Made by a program: the position numbers and the translations under genes
Notes under the pieces: model-generated
What the model saw: the letters and a program-made list of their open reading frames with translations, nothing else
What the model was told of the DNA's origin: nothing
The model's database searches: none
Source of the DNA: Deinococcus arboris
GTDB taxonomy: Bacteria > Deinococcota > Deinococci > Deinococcales > Deinococcaceae
Length of the DNA stretch: 64,000 bases
Reading direction: 5' to 3'
Assembly (NCBI RefSeq): GCF_009755355.1
Contig: NZ_WQLB01000015.1
Span: 1 to 64,000 of the forward strand
Shown: positions 16,970-25,768 of the stretch, in pieces
How positions within the stretch are numbered: position 1 is the first letter of the stretch
Layout: each line of letters opens with the position of its first letter

Positions 16970-19234
16970 TCACTCGACGCGCTCAGGGGGCGAGAGCTGA
17001 GCCCAGCGGGGCTGCATGTCTTCAAAGGGCCGGTCAAAGAGCCCAGGTTGGGCGGCGTGGTCGAACACTTGCCGAAAGTCCTCTGGGCTCAGGCCCTTGC
17101 GTAGCCGCGTCGCGTAGGCGCTGACCAGCGCGCCCGCATAGTGCCGCACATCGTAGTCACGGGCGTCTGGATCGTCCAGCGGCGAGAGACCCCGTCCCTG
17201 GCGGTGGTACAGCGTCACCCGTTCGCCGGCTTGCCAGCTCCGCCCGACCATCGCTTCGTAGGCCGCTTCTTTACGCGTCACCCGCGTGCTCACGTACTGC
17301 TCGGGCGTTTTGGTCAGGCGCACCCGACTCGCCACATCGGCATTGGTGCAGGTGCGTGCTTCTAACGCGTGCAGGGCCTCCAGGTAAGCCTGCCGCACGC
17401 CAGGCACGTCGCCGGAGAGAAGACACCGCAGCGCGGCCCACAAGAACGCCCGGCCATACGCCTCCGTGCGGCTGGACTCGAACGAGGCGCCACGCAGTTC
17501 AAGTCGGCCGTTGTGGCGCAGCAGAACGTAGTTCTTGATCTCGTGGCTGAGCATCGCCTGTGCGCGGCCGTCAAATTCCAGCGAGATGCCTTCGGGCAAC
17601 AGGGTGTCCACTTCGGCAATCAGGTGTCGCGCTTGCGACTCCGTCCAGGGCCCTGGGGTGGCAAAGAACACGCCGTCCGTGTCGGCCTCGATCAGGGTGA
17701 CGCCCCGTTTCCGCAAGGCCTGCACCACTTCGGCCAGCAGCTGGCGGCCCCGGGCGGTGATCTGGTCGGCCGCGGCCTGATCGCCAAACAGGGCTAGGCG
17801 CCCGGCGCCCAAGTACCCGTAACCAGAGTTCACCACGAGCTTCATAGCGCTCTGGATCGCGTCGTGTTCACCAGGGTCACCCCGTTTCGCCGCCCCTTTG
17901 TGATGCAGGCGCAGCGCCGTCAAATGGTCCATCAGGTGGAGGAACACGCCGAGTGGATCGGCGGCCGACCCGATGCGGTCCTGGCGAATGATGCTGGGGT
18001 ACATGCTGGCGACGTCGGCCTTGACGACGTTCGTGAGCACCCCTTCCGCAAAGAGCTGCACCGAGCCGCCCTGATGAGGCGTGGAGGTCCGTTCGGGCGA
18101 CCCCGGGAGGGCGTGCCCGGCTTGGAGATACGCCCGGACCAGCATGGGTTCGAGCATCCCAGTCGCGGTGCCGGCGTACGGCAAGCGGTGGTAGGGGCGC
18201 GGGGCCATCTGGGCCAAGGCGAACGAGGGCGCCAGGACTCGGCGGGCCAGGGCGTCGACTTCTTCTACATCCTGCAAGGCGTAGCGCCGCACGAGGTCAG
18301 GATCGGCCTCATAGGTCTGTGCAATCTGCGCACCTTCGAGGTACACACGGTCAGGTGGCGCAATCCCCAGATGCTGGGCCACGGCCTTCAGGCCCATGGA
18401 GGGCAGATCAAGTCGGCGCACGGCGTCCAGGGTGTCCACGATTTCCCGCCCCACGCAGGCCCAGTGCGGCGAAGAGCGGCCGTCTTGGACTTGCCAGAGC
18501 CCTGCTGGACCACCAGGCCGGCTGAAGTTGAGCGTCAGCCCATGAACTGCGGCCCGCCCCAGCAGGTAAGGCAGGTCGAATCGCATGAGGTTGTGGTTCT
18601 CGATGACGTCCGGGTCGCGGGTGGTGATGACGGCCATGAGCGTCTGAATCAACCCTGGCTCGTCCTCTGGCCGCGCGGCCTCAAGCACCTGTTCAAAGCC
18701 TCGGTTGTCGCGCACCGCCACCATGAAGATGCGGCCCGTCTCTGGTGTGAGACTGGTCGTCTCCAAATCGAATTGCAGCCTGTGCACATCGTCAAAGGTC
18801 AGGCCCTTGAAGGAGGTGCGCCCGGAGGCCATCAGGTACTGCTCGGTCGCGCCCACCGTGTAATAGCCAGAGAGATCGTGCAGGCTGGTCACCCGCCGTC
18901 CCAAACGCCGCTGCGCCCCGTTCAGCACCGCTTGTCGCAATGCTCGGCCATCCTGAGCACTGAGGAGGTACCGCAGGCTGCCTTCCGGGCCAGGCACCTC
19001 CCGTGCACTGAAGGCGGCTTGATCATCGTCTGTCAGTCTCTTTCCCAGATGCTCGATGTCGGCCAGATCGCGGGCATACAGCCAGGGGCGGAACCGCGCG
19101 CGCTCCAGCCGAACCTGGGAACCGTCTCGGCGCCAAATCAGCGCACGCCCAGACAGGTCGGCATGGACCGACACGATACCGGGCGTCGGGTCGGACCCGA
19201 ACACCAGAGGATCAAGGGCGGACGTGGCCGCCAC
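16970..19234 (-). CDS. polB: Family B DNA polymerase (Pol II type)
   Basis: 754 residues, near the 783 of E. coli Pol II. The 3'-5' exonuclease motif FDLETTSL (about 150) and the later exonuclease segment with HNLMRFDLPYLL are present. Polymerase motif A is DVASMYPSIIR, motif B KLVVNSGYGYLG and motif C ADTDGVFF, so both activities look intact. It starts at a GTG directly after the stop of the 138-residue gene. In other bacteria Pol II is SOS-induced and restarts stalled forks. Its closeness to the imu operon makes this a DNA-damage-tolerance island. Confidence 0.92.
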   Translation of the reverse strand: MAATSALDPLVFGSDPTPGIVSVHADLSGRALIWRRDGSQVRLERARFRPWLYARDLADIEHLGKRLTDDDQAAFSAREVPGPEGSLRYLLSAQDGRALRQAVLNGAQRRLGRRVTSLHDLSGYYTVGATEQYLMASGRTSFKGLTFDDVHRLQFDLETTSLTPETGRIFMVAVRDNRGFEQVLEAARPEDEPGLIQTLMAVITTRDPDVIENHNLMRFDLPYLLGRAAVHGLTLNFSRPGGPAGLWQVQDGRSSPHWACVGREIVDTLDAVRRLDLPSMGLKAVAQHLGIAPPDRVYLEGAQIAQTYEADPDLVRRYALQDVEEVDALARRVLAPSFALAQMAPRPYHRLPYAGTATGMLEPMLVRAYLQAGHALPGSPERTSTPHQGGSVQLFAEGVLTNVVKADVASMYPSIIRQDRIGSAADPLGVFLHLMDHLTALRLHHKGAAKRGDPGEHDAIQSAMKLVVNSGYGYLGAGRLALFGDQAAADQITARGRQLLAEVVQALRKRGVTLIEADTDGVFFATPGPWTESQARHLIAEVDTLLPEGISLEFDGRAQAMLSHEIKNYVLLRHNGRLELRGASFESSRTEAYGRAFLWAALRCLLSGDVPGVRQAYLEALHALEARTCTNADVASRVRLTKTPEQYVSTRVTRKEAAYEAMVGRSWQAGERVTLYHRQGRGLSPLDDPDARDYDVRHYAGALVSAYATRLRKGLSPEDFRQVFDHAAQPGLFDRPFEDMQPRWAQLSPPERVE

Positions 19235-19651
19235 CTAATGGGTCACGCGGCCCACCGGACCGGCGAGGTCGCGCACGGCGGCCGCCACGCCCGCCAGCAT
19301 CCCCGCCGTGGTGGCGCCCTGCTCCAGGCCCAGCCAGGCCGCCGAGTGCAGGGCATGGTAAGCGGCTTGCAGCGGGGCCTTGCGCGCACGACTGACTTCC
19401 GCATACCAGTCTTGACCGTAGCCCACCACGTCGGTGTGGGGAAAGCCCGCCAGGACGGCCAAATCCTGGGCATGGCGCTCGATCTGGTCGGCGGTGGCCA
19501 GCAGCAGTGCCTGGTTCAGGGGCGCTTCCCCGACGACGGGGTTGAACTCGATGCAGGCCAGGACGCGCAGGGTGGTGGCGATGCAGGTCTCGAAGGTCTG
19601 CTGGTTGTGCACAGAGGCGGTGGGGTATGGGGCGGCGCCTCGAACAGTCAT
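19235..19651 (-). CDS. Hypothetical protein upstream of polB
   Basis: 138 residues, Ala-rich and helical, with no known motif, although the pattern FETCIATTLRVLACIEFNPVVGEAP suggests a folded globular unit. Its TAG is immediately followed by the polB GTG, so the two are almost certainly co-translated. Possibly an accessory factor of the polymerase. Confidence 0.6.
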   Translation of the reverse strand: MTVRGAAPYPTASVHNQQTFETCIATTLRVLACIEFNPVVGEAPLNQALLLATADQIERHAQDLAVLAGFPHTDVVGYGQDWYAEVSRARKAPLQAAYHALHSAAWLGLEQGATTAGMLAGVAAAVRDLAGPVGRVTH

Positions 19652-19929
19652 GCCTTCAGCGTGGCGCTGGGCAGGTTCCGCGTCAAGCGTTGAGGTCAGC
19701 GGAGGGCCCTTGTGTCTTGAATCCCGACCAGCGTGAAGGCCTGCGCGTGCTTAGCCATGAACGGCTCTCAGCTCGGCCGCCAGGCTCAGGACTTCGGTGG
19801 CCACCAGCTGCGTCAGCGGCTTTGGGCCCTGGTCATTGCGGGCTTCCTTTTGACTTAGATGCCCGACTGATCGGGAGATTTACGCCTCTCAAATGACAAG
19901 CAGCCGTTCACAGACAGGAATGACGCGCT

Positions 19930-20301
19930 TTACGACTCCAGCATGATTTCGGAAGTGGCGTCAAGAACGGTAATGGTGTCGCCCGCCGCACGGGGCCAAG
20001 GCCACACAATCGTTGTTTCAAAAGCCATCGTGAAATCTTCAATCGGAAGATCAGCAATGGCCGCCTCCTCCCCATAGTCCAAATCTTCACCGCCCTTCTC
20101 CTCTTCGTATTGTGCTGCTTGAGGCGCAGCTTCTGCGATGCGACGCCAAACCTCCCATTCTTCCTTTGATCGCCTGTTGTTGTTGGCAAGCAAGAGCATT
20201 TCAAGTGCGCGAGAAGGGCTTACGTCGCATGTCAGTGCAAGACCGTAAATAATCTGCGTGGTTCTCTCGTGCAATTCAAAAGTGTATTCCTTGAGTTCCA
20301 T
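19930..20301 (-). CDS. Hypothetical acidic protein
   Basis: 123 residues from the ATG at 20301, which follows TTGAGGT at good spacing; a TTG four codons upstream is less likely. The N-terminal part (HERTTQIIYGLALTCDVSPS) resembles a short helical or ribbon-helix-like region. The C-terminal half is strongly acidic (EEEKGGEDLDYGEEAA). A+T content is higher than in the neighbours. Function unknown. Confidence 0.6.
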   Translation of the reverse strand: MELKEYTFELHERTTQIIYGLALTCDVSPSRALEMLLLANNNRRSKEEWEVWRRIAEAAPQAAQYEEEKGGEDLDYGEEAAIADLPIEDFTMAFETTIVWPWPRAAGDTITVLDATSEIMLES

Positions 20302-20399
20302 TTTGTACCTCAACTGTACTGGAGAGGGTCGAAGGATCTATGTTGAGTGTCAACGTCGTCTGAACGAGAGGGTCAGAGCGTTTTCCTTCCAGAGGGCTA

Positions 20400-21320
20400 T
20401 CAATCCACATCTGGCAAAGCGTCAGCGGCCGCCTTCAATCGAGAACGGTTCAGTTTGGCGTACCGGCGCGTGACGTTGCTGTTCTTGTGGCCCAGGGCTT
20501 CCTGCACTTCCTCCAGGGAGCGGCCCACATTCACCAGATTCGTGGCGAAGGTGTGGCGCAGCTTGTGAGGGGTGGCCCGCGCCGCCGGCACATTCGCCCG
20601 CACCGCCACCCGGTGCATCATCGCCTGCACCGTGCGAACCGGAATCGCTTTGCCATTCGATAGATGCACAAATACCAGCGGACTATGCCCTCTGGCCTGA
20701 ATCTTCCGCACCCGGAGCCACTGGTAGAGCGCCCGCTGCGCCGTGGCACTGAGGGGAATCAGCCGCTCCTCGTTCCCCTTGGCCACCACCCGCACCGCCG
20801 TCGGCAGGGGGTCGCCGCCCTGGTGCTCCACGTCGCTCAGCTTCAGGTTCAGGGCCTCGCTGATTCGCAGGCCGGTGCCGTACAGAAAGGCCAGGATCGC
20901 CCAGTCTCTCAGGCCCTTGTCGTCGTTGGCGTTCTCGCGGGCGGCGTTCAGGAGGCGAGACAATTCCTCTTGGCTGAGCGGCTGTGGCAACTTCGATGGG
21001 AGCTTGGGACTCTTGAGTTCCGCTGGCCCGCGCTGCATCGCCAGCTTCTCCACGTCTTCCAGGTAACGCCACAGTTTCTTCCAGCTGCTGACCAGTCGCC
21101 GGGCCCGCGCTGGGGCGGGGCGGCCCTGCTGCATGTAGACCCGCAGTTCGCGTGCCCCGATCTGCTCCCACCCGGTCAGGTGCTCGTACTCGGTCAGGAG
21201 CCAGTTGGCGAGCTTTTCCGTATCCGCGCGGTACTGCCGCACGGTGGCCGGGCTCAGGGCCTCCTCGTGCAGCAGGTAACCCTCAAAGGCGGGTAAAGCA
21301 TCAAACAGACTCAGCGGCAT
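20400..21320 (-). CDS. Tyrosine recombinase (XerC/D-type integrase)
   Basis: 306 residues from the ATG at 21320 (preceded by GGGGGA); a longer start is possible. A SAM-like core-binding domain occupies about 1-100. The catalytic set is complete: Arg in GTGLRISEAL, Lys in VVAKGNEERL, HxxR in HKLRHTFATNL, His in ALGHKNSN and Tyr in VTRRYAKL. It should catalyse site-specific strand exchange, either for plasmid dimer resolution or for movement of the accessory genes beside it. It overlaps the next upstream gene by 20 nt. Confidence 0.9.
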   Translation of the reverse strand: MPLSLFDALPAFEGYLLHEEALSPATVRQYRADTEKLANWLLTEYEHLTGWEQIGARELRVYMQQGRPAPARARRLVSSWKKLWRYLEDVEKLAMQRGPAELKSPKLPSKLPQPLSQEELSRLLNAARENANDDKGLRDWAILAFLYGTGLRISEALNLKLSDVEHQGGDPLPTAVRVVAKGNEERLIPLSATAQRALYQWLRVRKIQARGHSPLVFVHLSNGKAIPVRTVQAMMHRVAVRANVPAARATPHKLRHTFATNLVNVGRSLEEVQEALGHKNSNVTRRYAKLNRSRLKAAADALPDVD

Positions 21321-22062
21321 TTCCCCCTTTTGCTGATGGTACAGAAGCGTTCGGGTTGGGGGCCTCAATGTCCGGGTGCAGTTGGTGGTTGACGGCCCAC
21401 GCCTGCTCGTATTTCCAGCGGCCCTCCTCGGTGATCTGGACGCCGTGCAGCCGGTGGCCCAGGACTAGCGCGCTCCGCCGTTCCTCCTCGGTCAAGAGCC
21501 GCGAGACCTCCTCAAACCACCGGGGGCGCGACCCTCGGAAGCGCAGTAGCAGCAGCCACATGTCCCAGCTGACCCCGCCGTACCAGCTGCCGCCTCGCTC
21601 GTCCCAGAGGCCCTGGTCCCCCGCCCGATAGCCAGCGGCCAGGGCCTTCCACGTCGCCCGTGACAGCGCGCCTTTGGGCTTGGGCGCGGGCTTCTCGCCC
21701 TTCAACTCGCGGGCGTGCTTCCGGCCTGCAGCGGTCAGGGTGATGTGGGGCAAGGGCTGATCGGGGTGGCGGTAGGTCGGCCGGTGCTGCACGGTCAGCA
21801 GGCCGCGCCGGGCCAGGGCAGACCAGGTGGACCCGCTGCCCTCGTCGGCGCCTTGGCACTCGGTTCTGAGCATGGTCGGGATGGGGCCGCCCAACCCGTG
21901 CAGCACCCCGAACGGCAGGGCCCGCCAGTCGCTCGCCGGTCGGCGGGACTCGTCAAAGTCGCCGCGCCCGAAGGCCAATTTGTGCCAGCGCTCCTGATGC
22001 TGGTCCACCTCCAGCGCGGCCAGCAGGTACTGGCGTTGTCGGTCGTTCAGAGGCTCGGCCAT
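21301..22062 (-). CDS. Hypothetical protein with winged-helix-like region
   Basis: 253 residues. The segment with STWSALARRGLLTVQHRP and the following beta region look like a winged helix, as does the C-terminal ALVLGHRLHGVQITEEGRW. No enzymatic motif. Its 3' end overlaps the integrase gene, so the two are linked; a transcriptional or directionality role is possible but unproven. Confidence 0.65.
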   Translation of the reverse strand: MAEPLNDRQRQYLLAALEVDQHQERWHKLAFGRGDFDESRRPASDWRALPFGVLHGLGGPIPTMLRTECQGADEGSGSTWSALARRGLLTVQHRPTYRHPDQPLPHITLTAAGRKHARELKGEKPAPKPKGALSRATWKALAAGYRAGDQGLWDERGGSWYGGVSWDMWLLLLRFRGSRPRWFEEVSRLLTEEERRSALVLGHRLHGVQITEEGRWKYEQAWAVNHQLHPDIEAPNPNASVPSAKGGNAAESV

Positions 22063-22071
22063 CAGACTGGG

Positions 22072-22641
22072 TCAGGGTGCCGTGTGGAGCGGCCGAAGGT
22101 GCGCCACGATCAGAACCACCAGATCGAAGTTGGTGCGGTCGGCCGTCCAGGGCTTGAGGGTTGAGCCGCCCTCCGGATAGTGGAACGCCTGGGTGAAGCA
22201 GCCCTCCGCTCCGTCCTGTACGGTTCTGAGGACTACGATGTCGCCGGCAACCGCCCCGAGCACCTGGAAGTCATCGGTGTCTTGAATAATGCGGACTGTA
22301 TCGCCATACCACCACGGCACCAGCTCGGTGGAGTGCCCCTCATGTGGCCGGTTGTTTTTCAGCACGGGGAGAGGCGGCGACGGCCACGGTTCGCTGGCGA
22401 GGAGGCGCAGCGTCTCCGGATGCACCTGGTAGCTGCCGCAACTGTGCTGCACGAAGTGCCCGTCCATGAGGGACTGAAGATGGACCATCGTCGTGGGCAG
22501 GTCGGGGGGATCGGACAGGGTCTCGCTGAGTTCCTCCGCGCTGGGCGCGCGGGACAGCTGGTCTGTCAGGGAGGCAATACTGTGGGCCAAGTGGCGGGTG
22601 ACTTGGGGCAGCGCGTGCCAGGTGTCTGCGGTACGGGTCAT
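22072..22641 (-). CDS. Hypothetical protein
   Basis: 189 residues, no recognised domain. The N-terminus is helical; the middle has beta-strand character (VPWWYGDTVRIIQDTDDFQV), and a run with AGDIVVLRTVQDG could be a small barrel. It overlaps the next upstream gene by 4 nt and lies 9 nt from the winged-helix gene, so this is a continuous minus-strand operon ending at the integrase. Confidence 0.6.
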   Translation of the reverse strand: MTRTADTWHALPQVTRHLAHSIASLTDQLSRAPSAEELSETLSDPPDLPTTMVHLQSLMDGHFVQHSCGSYQVHPETLRLLASEPWPSPPLPVLKNNRPHEGHSTELVPWWYGDTVRIIQDTDDFQVLGAVAGDIVVLRTVQDGAEGCFTQAFHYPEGGSTLKPWTADRTNFDLVVLIVAHLRPLHTAP

Positions 22642-22967
22642 GTGGGCTCCGGGTCGGTCGCCTCGGGGGCGGGTCGGTTCAAGGCGTCGAGCAACTGAGT
22701 CAGCGCCGGCGCACGGGGGGAAGAGGCGGGCGTGTGGCCGGCGAGAGCATCCAGCTCGGGAAGATCCAGAACGACACCGAACCCCTGAAGCTTGGCTTGG
22801 AGGTGCATTAGGGTCAGCCCGCCGCCGTAGGGGCCGGCCAGAGCCTGCGGATCATCGAGGTTGCTGTACACCAGCTTGCCTTCCTGCTCCACGATGAGGA
22901 AATAGTAGCCAAGTGGGGCGTCCCAGCCATAGGACAGGGTGAGGTCGTCTTGCTGGAGCACCGGCAT
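22638..22967 (-). CDS. Hypothetical protein
   Basis: 109 residues, starting MPVLQQDDLTLSYGWDAPLG. The first 70 residues look like a compact alpha/beta fold; the tail is Pro/Ala-rich and probably disordered. Second gene of the operon that begins at 23313. No family recognised. Confidence 0.6.
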   Translation of the reverse strand: MPVLQQDDLTLSYGWDAPLGYYFLIVEQEGKLVYSNLDDPQALAGPYGGGLTLMHLQAKLQGFGVVLDLPELDALAGHTPASSPRAPALTQLLDALNRPAPEATDPEPT

Positions 22968-22968
22968 C

Positions 22969-23313
22969 TCAGTTCACCGCCCGGTCGCGGACTTCGCGCT
23001 GCTCGCGCTCGAAGTCCGCCCAGGTCTGAGCTTCTTTGACTTCAACGCGGATGCGCCCGTGGTACTCGTCGGAGGTGTCGCCTTCCGCCGTGACCTCCAG
23101 CAGCAGTCGGCGTTTGTTGCCGCCGTGGGTGGCCTGCGCCCACAGCTGCGCCAGGAACTCGGCGTGGACGCCACCCCAGGAGCAGCCGGCCACAACGTCA
23201 GCCTGGCGGCGGAGCATCTCGGCGGCGATCAGACGGGCTTCATCGGGGGAATGGCCGCAGCGCTCCAACATCTCGGCCATCGCGTTGAGCATCAGTTCGG
23301 TCTGTTCCTTCAT
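22969..23313 (-). CDS. Hypothetical protein, first gene of the integrase operon
   Basis: 114 residues, mostly helical (AEMLERCGHSPDEARLIAAE), ending in a charged strand-helix segment. The start is certain: AAGGAGGTGAT, matching the full anti-Shine-Dalgarno, precedes the ATG. The only promoter space for the five-gene minus-strand operon is upstream of this gene, in the A+T-rich gap to its right. Confidence 0.7.
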   Translation of the reverse strand: MKEQTELMLNAMAEMLERCGHSPDEARLIAAEMLRRQADVVAGCSWGGVHAEFLAQLWAQATHGGNKRRLLLEVTAEGDTSDEYHGRIRVEVKEAQTWADFEREQREVRDRAVN

Positions 23314-23750
23314 GGGCGATCACCTCCTTCTCTATTGGCAGAATATCACAATCAGTTTCGTATTACGTAAAATATTAATTTTATTCATTAGGAGTGATGG
23401 GACCAGATGGTGAGACTTTATCCGTTGCTATCAGGGCTTACGGGTTTCAGTCAATCTGGAGCGAAGAGGCCTTCAAAGAAGCAATTGCGTAAAACGCGCT
23501 CAAGTTGCGTAAAACTGACGACCGCACAGGAGGCCCAGGAAGGCCCTTCAAATTCAGGTTGGGGGGTCAAGGAGGGGATGCGCTCCCCTTGACCTTGCTG
23601 GAGCAGTGGTCCTATGCTGACGGCCGGTCCGTGGTCACCCACCCTCCCCGACGCCCGGTGAAGGCCATGAGGTACAGCTCATACAATCGCCCGCTCTCAG
23701 CTGAGGGGTGGTGGAACCGGGGAGCACCGCCCGTCGCCTGAGGACGGTCT
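23314..23750. other. A+T-rich regulatory gap with repeated TTGCGTAAAAC
   Basis: No credible gene. TTGCGTAAAAC occurs at 23485-23495 and 23505-23515, exactly 20 bp (two helical turns) apart, and a related TTACGTAAAA lies near 23363. The left end carries the promoter of the minus-strand integrase operon; the right end leads into the plus-strand gene. The repeats could be a regulator or recombinase binding site. Confidence 0.4.
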
Positions 23751-24812
23751 ATGAACATACTCGCACTGCACAAGCGTCGCGCGACGCGACTCCACGCCTG
23801 CCTGCATCTACAGTCTCCAGCGCTCACCCGCAGCCACGCTCTGGAAGCCATTGCTGCTGCACACGGCGTTTATCGCTGGGCGGCTCTGCGGGCTGCCCCT
23901 GACCACCCTGTGCTCCCGCTGTCTCAGGCCCGCGCGGCCGCCGTGACCCGGTTGGCGGAGCTGCACCACCGGATTGATCCCCTGCTGATCCCTGACGACG
24001 TGCTGTGTTGTGAGCCTGGCCTGGACGCTGAGACGGCCTTGCGGCAGATCCTGCCAGCCCGCTGGCAGGACTGTCCTCTGCCGCTTTCTGGTTTTGACCG
24101 ACTGATTGTCGATGAGCACCGCCCTCTGTCCCTCACGCGACTGGGTCGCCCGGCGCTGGACTTAAGTCCAGAACGGGTGACAGCCTGGGACATTGATGAC
24201 ATGGTGGAGGGGCTTGGTGGGCTGCATGAGGAGCGCGCCGGCTTGCCGGGCACCTTCCTGATCGCTCGGGGGGCTGACATCGCACCCGACAAACTGACCC
24301 TGTATTTCAACCATGACCATGGCCGCGTGGGTCGCACGCTCTATCAGCGTTTAGGGCCTGCTGGCCATGCAGTGATCATTGGCCCCTCCCACGATTATCT
24401 GGGGCCGCGCCTGCGCGATGTGGCGCGGACCGCATTGGAACAGGGTGCCGACGTGCACACGTTCGAATGGACAGGTGGTCTGACGGGTGCAGGAGCAGCA
24501 CCGGGCCCAGGCCTCCAAGGCATTCGGCGCGTGGTAGCAGACGATTTCGGGGCAGCGCTGCGCACCTTGTCACCCCGCGCTGGTCGCCGCACGGTGGCCA
24601 TCGTGGAAACCCAGGTGATGTATGACGATGCGGTGCAGGAGGCCCATGCCCGCGCCATCGTGGAACTGGCGGCCCGTGAGGTCCAGGTCATCGTCGGCGC
24701 CTACGCACAGGATGTGGAAAGTCTGCGCGAGTTGCCTGGAGGCGCCACGTTGCTCAGTGACCGTTGGGCGCCGTCCATTTTCATGACAACGCAGTTGCCC
24801 CAGCGTCCGTAG
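23751..24812 (+). CDS. Hypothetical protein with N-terminal glyoxalase-associated-like motif
   Basis: 353 residues, ATG after GAGGACGGT. The first 50 residues (LTRSHALEAIAAAHGVYRWAALRAA) resemble the short helical motif often found at the start of plasmid proteins annotated as glyoxalase superfamily. The rest is an unrecognised alpha/beta protein with hydrophobic strands (HAVIIGPSHDYLG, RRTVAIVETQVMYDDAVQEA) suggesting a nucleotide-binding-like layout, but no P-loop. Monocistronic. Function unknown. Confidence 0.65.
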   Translation: MNILALHKRRATRLHACLHLQSPALTRSHALEAIAAAHGVYRWAALRAAPDHPVLPLSQARAAAVTRLAELHHRIDPLLIPDDVLCCEPGLDAETALRQILPARWQDCPLPLSGFDRLIVDEHRPLSLTRLGRPALDLSPERVTAWDIDDMVEGLGGLHEERAGLPGTFLIARGADIAPDKLTLYFNHDHGRVGRTLYQRLGPAGHAVIIGPSHDYLGPRLRDVARTALEQGADVHTFEWTGGLTGAGAAPGPGLQGIRRVVADDFGAALRTLSPRAGRRTVAIVETQVMYDDAVQEAHARAIVELAAREVQVIVGAYAQDVESLRELPGGATLLSDRWAPSIFMTTQLPQRP

Positions 24813-24854
24813 CGGTCATTTTGGTGAGGGTGCGGCAGGAAGCTCACTCTCACC

Positions 24855-24883
24855 TTGACGCACAGGACACCCCTATATAAGAT
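24855..24883 (+). promoter_or_regulatory. Leaderless promoter of the PadR-like gene
   Basis: TTGACG (24855-24860), a 17-nt spacer and TAAGAT (24878-24883) form a good sigma-70 promoter. The -10 ends 7 nt before the ATG at 24891, so transcription should begin at or next to the A of the start codon. Confidence 0.65.
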
Positions 24884-24890
24884 ATGGAGT

Positions 24891-25196
24891 ATGGGTACTG
24901 AGCGGGCAACACTGAACGACATGAAGTTGGTGCGCCACCTGTATGACGATCTGGAGGCTGAGCACTACGGGCTGGCACTCGGTCGTAAGTCGGGCCTGAG
25001 CACCGCGGCCCTTTACACCTCTTTGGCCCGCTTGGAACGGATGGGATGGGTCGTGGCTCGCTGGGAGGATATTGATCCAGTCAGTGCTGGACGCCCAGCT
25101 CGCAAATATTTTCGCCTCACAGAAACTGGAATTACTGGCTACCAAACCAATTTGCAGGCCCTGACATCGCCTGCTCTGAGAGGAAAACTGATATGA
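24891..25196 (+). CDS. PadR/MarR-like winged-helix regulator
   Basis: 101 residues from the ATG at 24891. The recognition region LSTAALYTSLARLERMGWVV and the wing DPVSAGRPARKYFRLTETG are characteristic of the PadR family (pairing of a helix with a GRPARKYY-like wing). The C-terminal dimerisation part is short. It overlaps the following membrane-protein gene as ATGA, so the regulator probably controls its own operon. The leaderless promoter explains the absence of a Shine-Dalgarno. Confidence 0.85.
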   Translation: MGTERATLNDMKLVRHLYDDLEAEHYGLALGRKSGLSTAALYTSLARLERMGWVVARWEDIDPVSAGRPARKYFRLTETGITGYQTNLQALTSPALRGKLI

Positions 25197-25768
25197 AACG
25201 GGCTACTTCTACTTTATACTTGTCGACTATACTCAGCGATCCCGACTTCGCAAAGAGCTTGCGACAAAATTGGGATAACGAAGTTGATGAGCTCATATTG
25301 GAAAGGGGGGAGCAAACACCATTCCAATATGGTGTGGGCATCCTACTGCACACCATTTGGGAACTCCGTCGTTGGCCCGATCTGAGCGAGAGGCACAGAT
25401 ACTCTCTCATTAGTTTAGGTGCCCGTGCCTACTACACATTGAATATTCTCGTGGTGACCTCGTTGGCCGTCAACGATGTAATCCATGGATACTTGGCTTG
25501 GTTTGCCGCCCTGCTGGTCTTGGTCAGCATGTCCCCAACGATGTATTCCGGATGGTCGAGCGATCCTTACGGCTTTAACCTTCCTCGTTTAGTGAAGTCT
25601 CGACAGGTCTTCATGCTTAAGATTGGCATTTTTGGCTTGATTCTTTTGCTGCTTACGGCCCCTTGGTGGTTAAAAGTCTTCCCGTTGTTCTTTCTGGGCC
25701 ATATTATTCGTATCACTCACGGAGAGCGGATAATGGACTGGTGGGCTGGCTTTACTTGGCGTCGTTGA
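25193..25768 (+). CDS. Membrane protein co-transcribed with PadR regulator
   Basis: 191 residues with about four hydrophobic segments (around 82-100, 104-122, 145-160 and 165-180). The N-terminal 75 residues are soluble and charged. Composition is richer in A+T than the surroundings. PadR-type regulators frequently control an adjacent membrane protein or exporter; no transporter motif is visible, so the function is open. It converges on the recombinase-like gene with a 17-nt overlap. Confidence 0.75.
   Translation: MKRATSTLYLSTILSDPDFAKSLRQNWDNEVDELILERGEQTPFQYGVGILLHTIWELRRWPDLSERHRYSLISLGARAYYTLNILVVTSLAVNDVIHGYLAWFAALLVLVSMSPTMYSGWSSDPYGFNLPRLVKSRQVFMLKIGIFGLILLLLTAPWWLKVFPLFFLGHIIRITHGERIMDWWAGFTWRR

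Noticed and set aside
17864..19693. 609-codon plus-strand frame opposite polB
   Set aside because: Antisense shadow of an intact polymerase with all catalytic motifs.
19652..19929. Possible gene remnant between the polB operon and the acidic-protein gene
   Set aside because: A minus-strand stretch of about 40 codons looks protein-like (LTQLVATEVLSLAAELRA) but has no start codon or ribosome site and no recognised parent gene.
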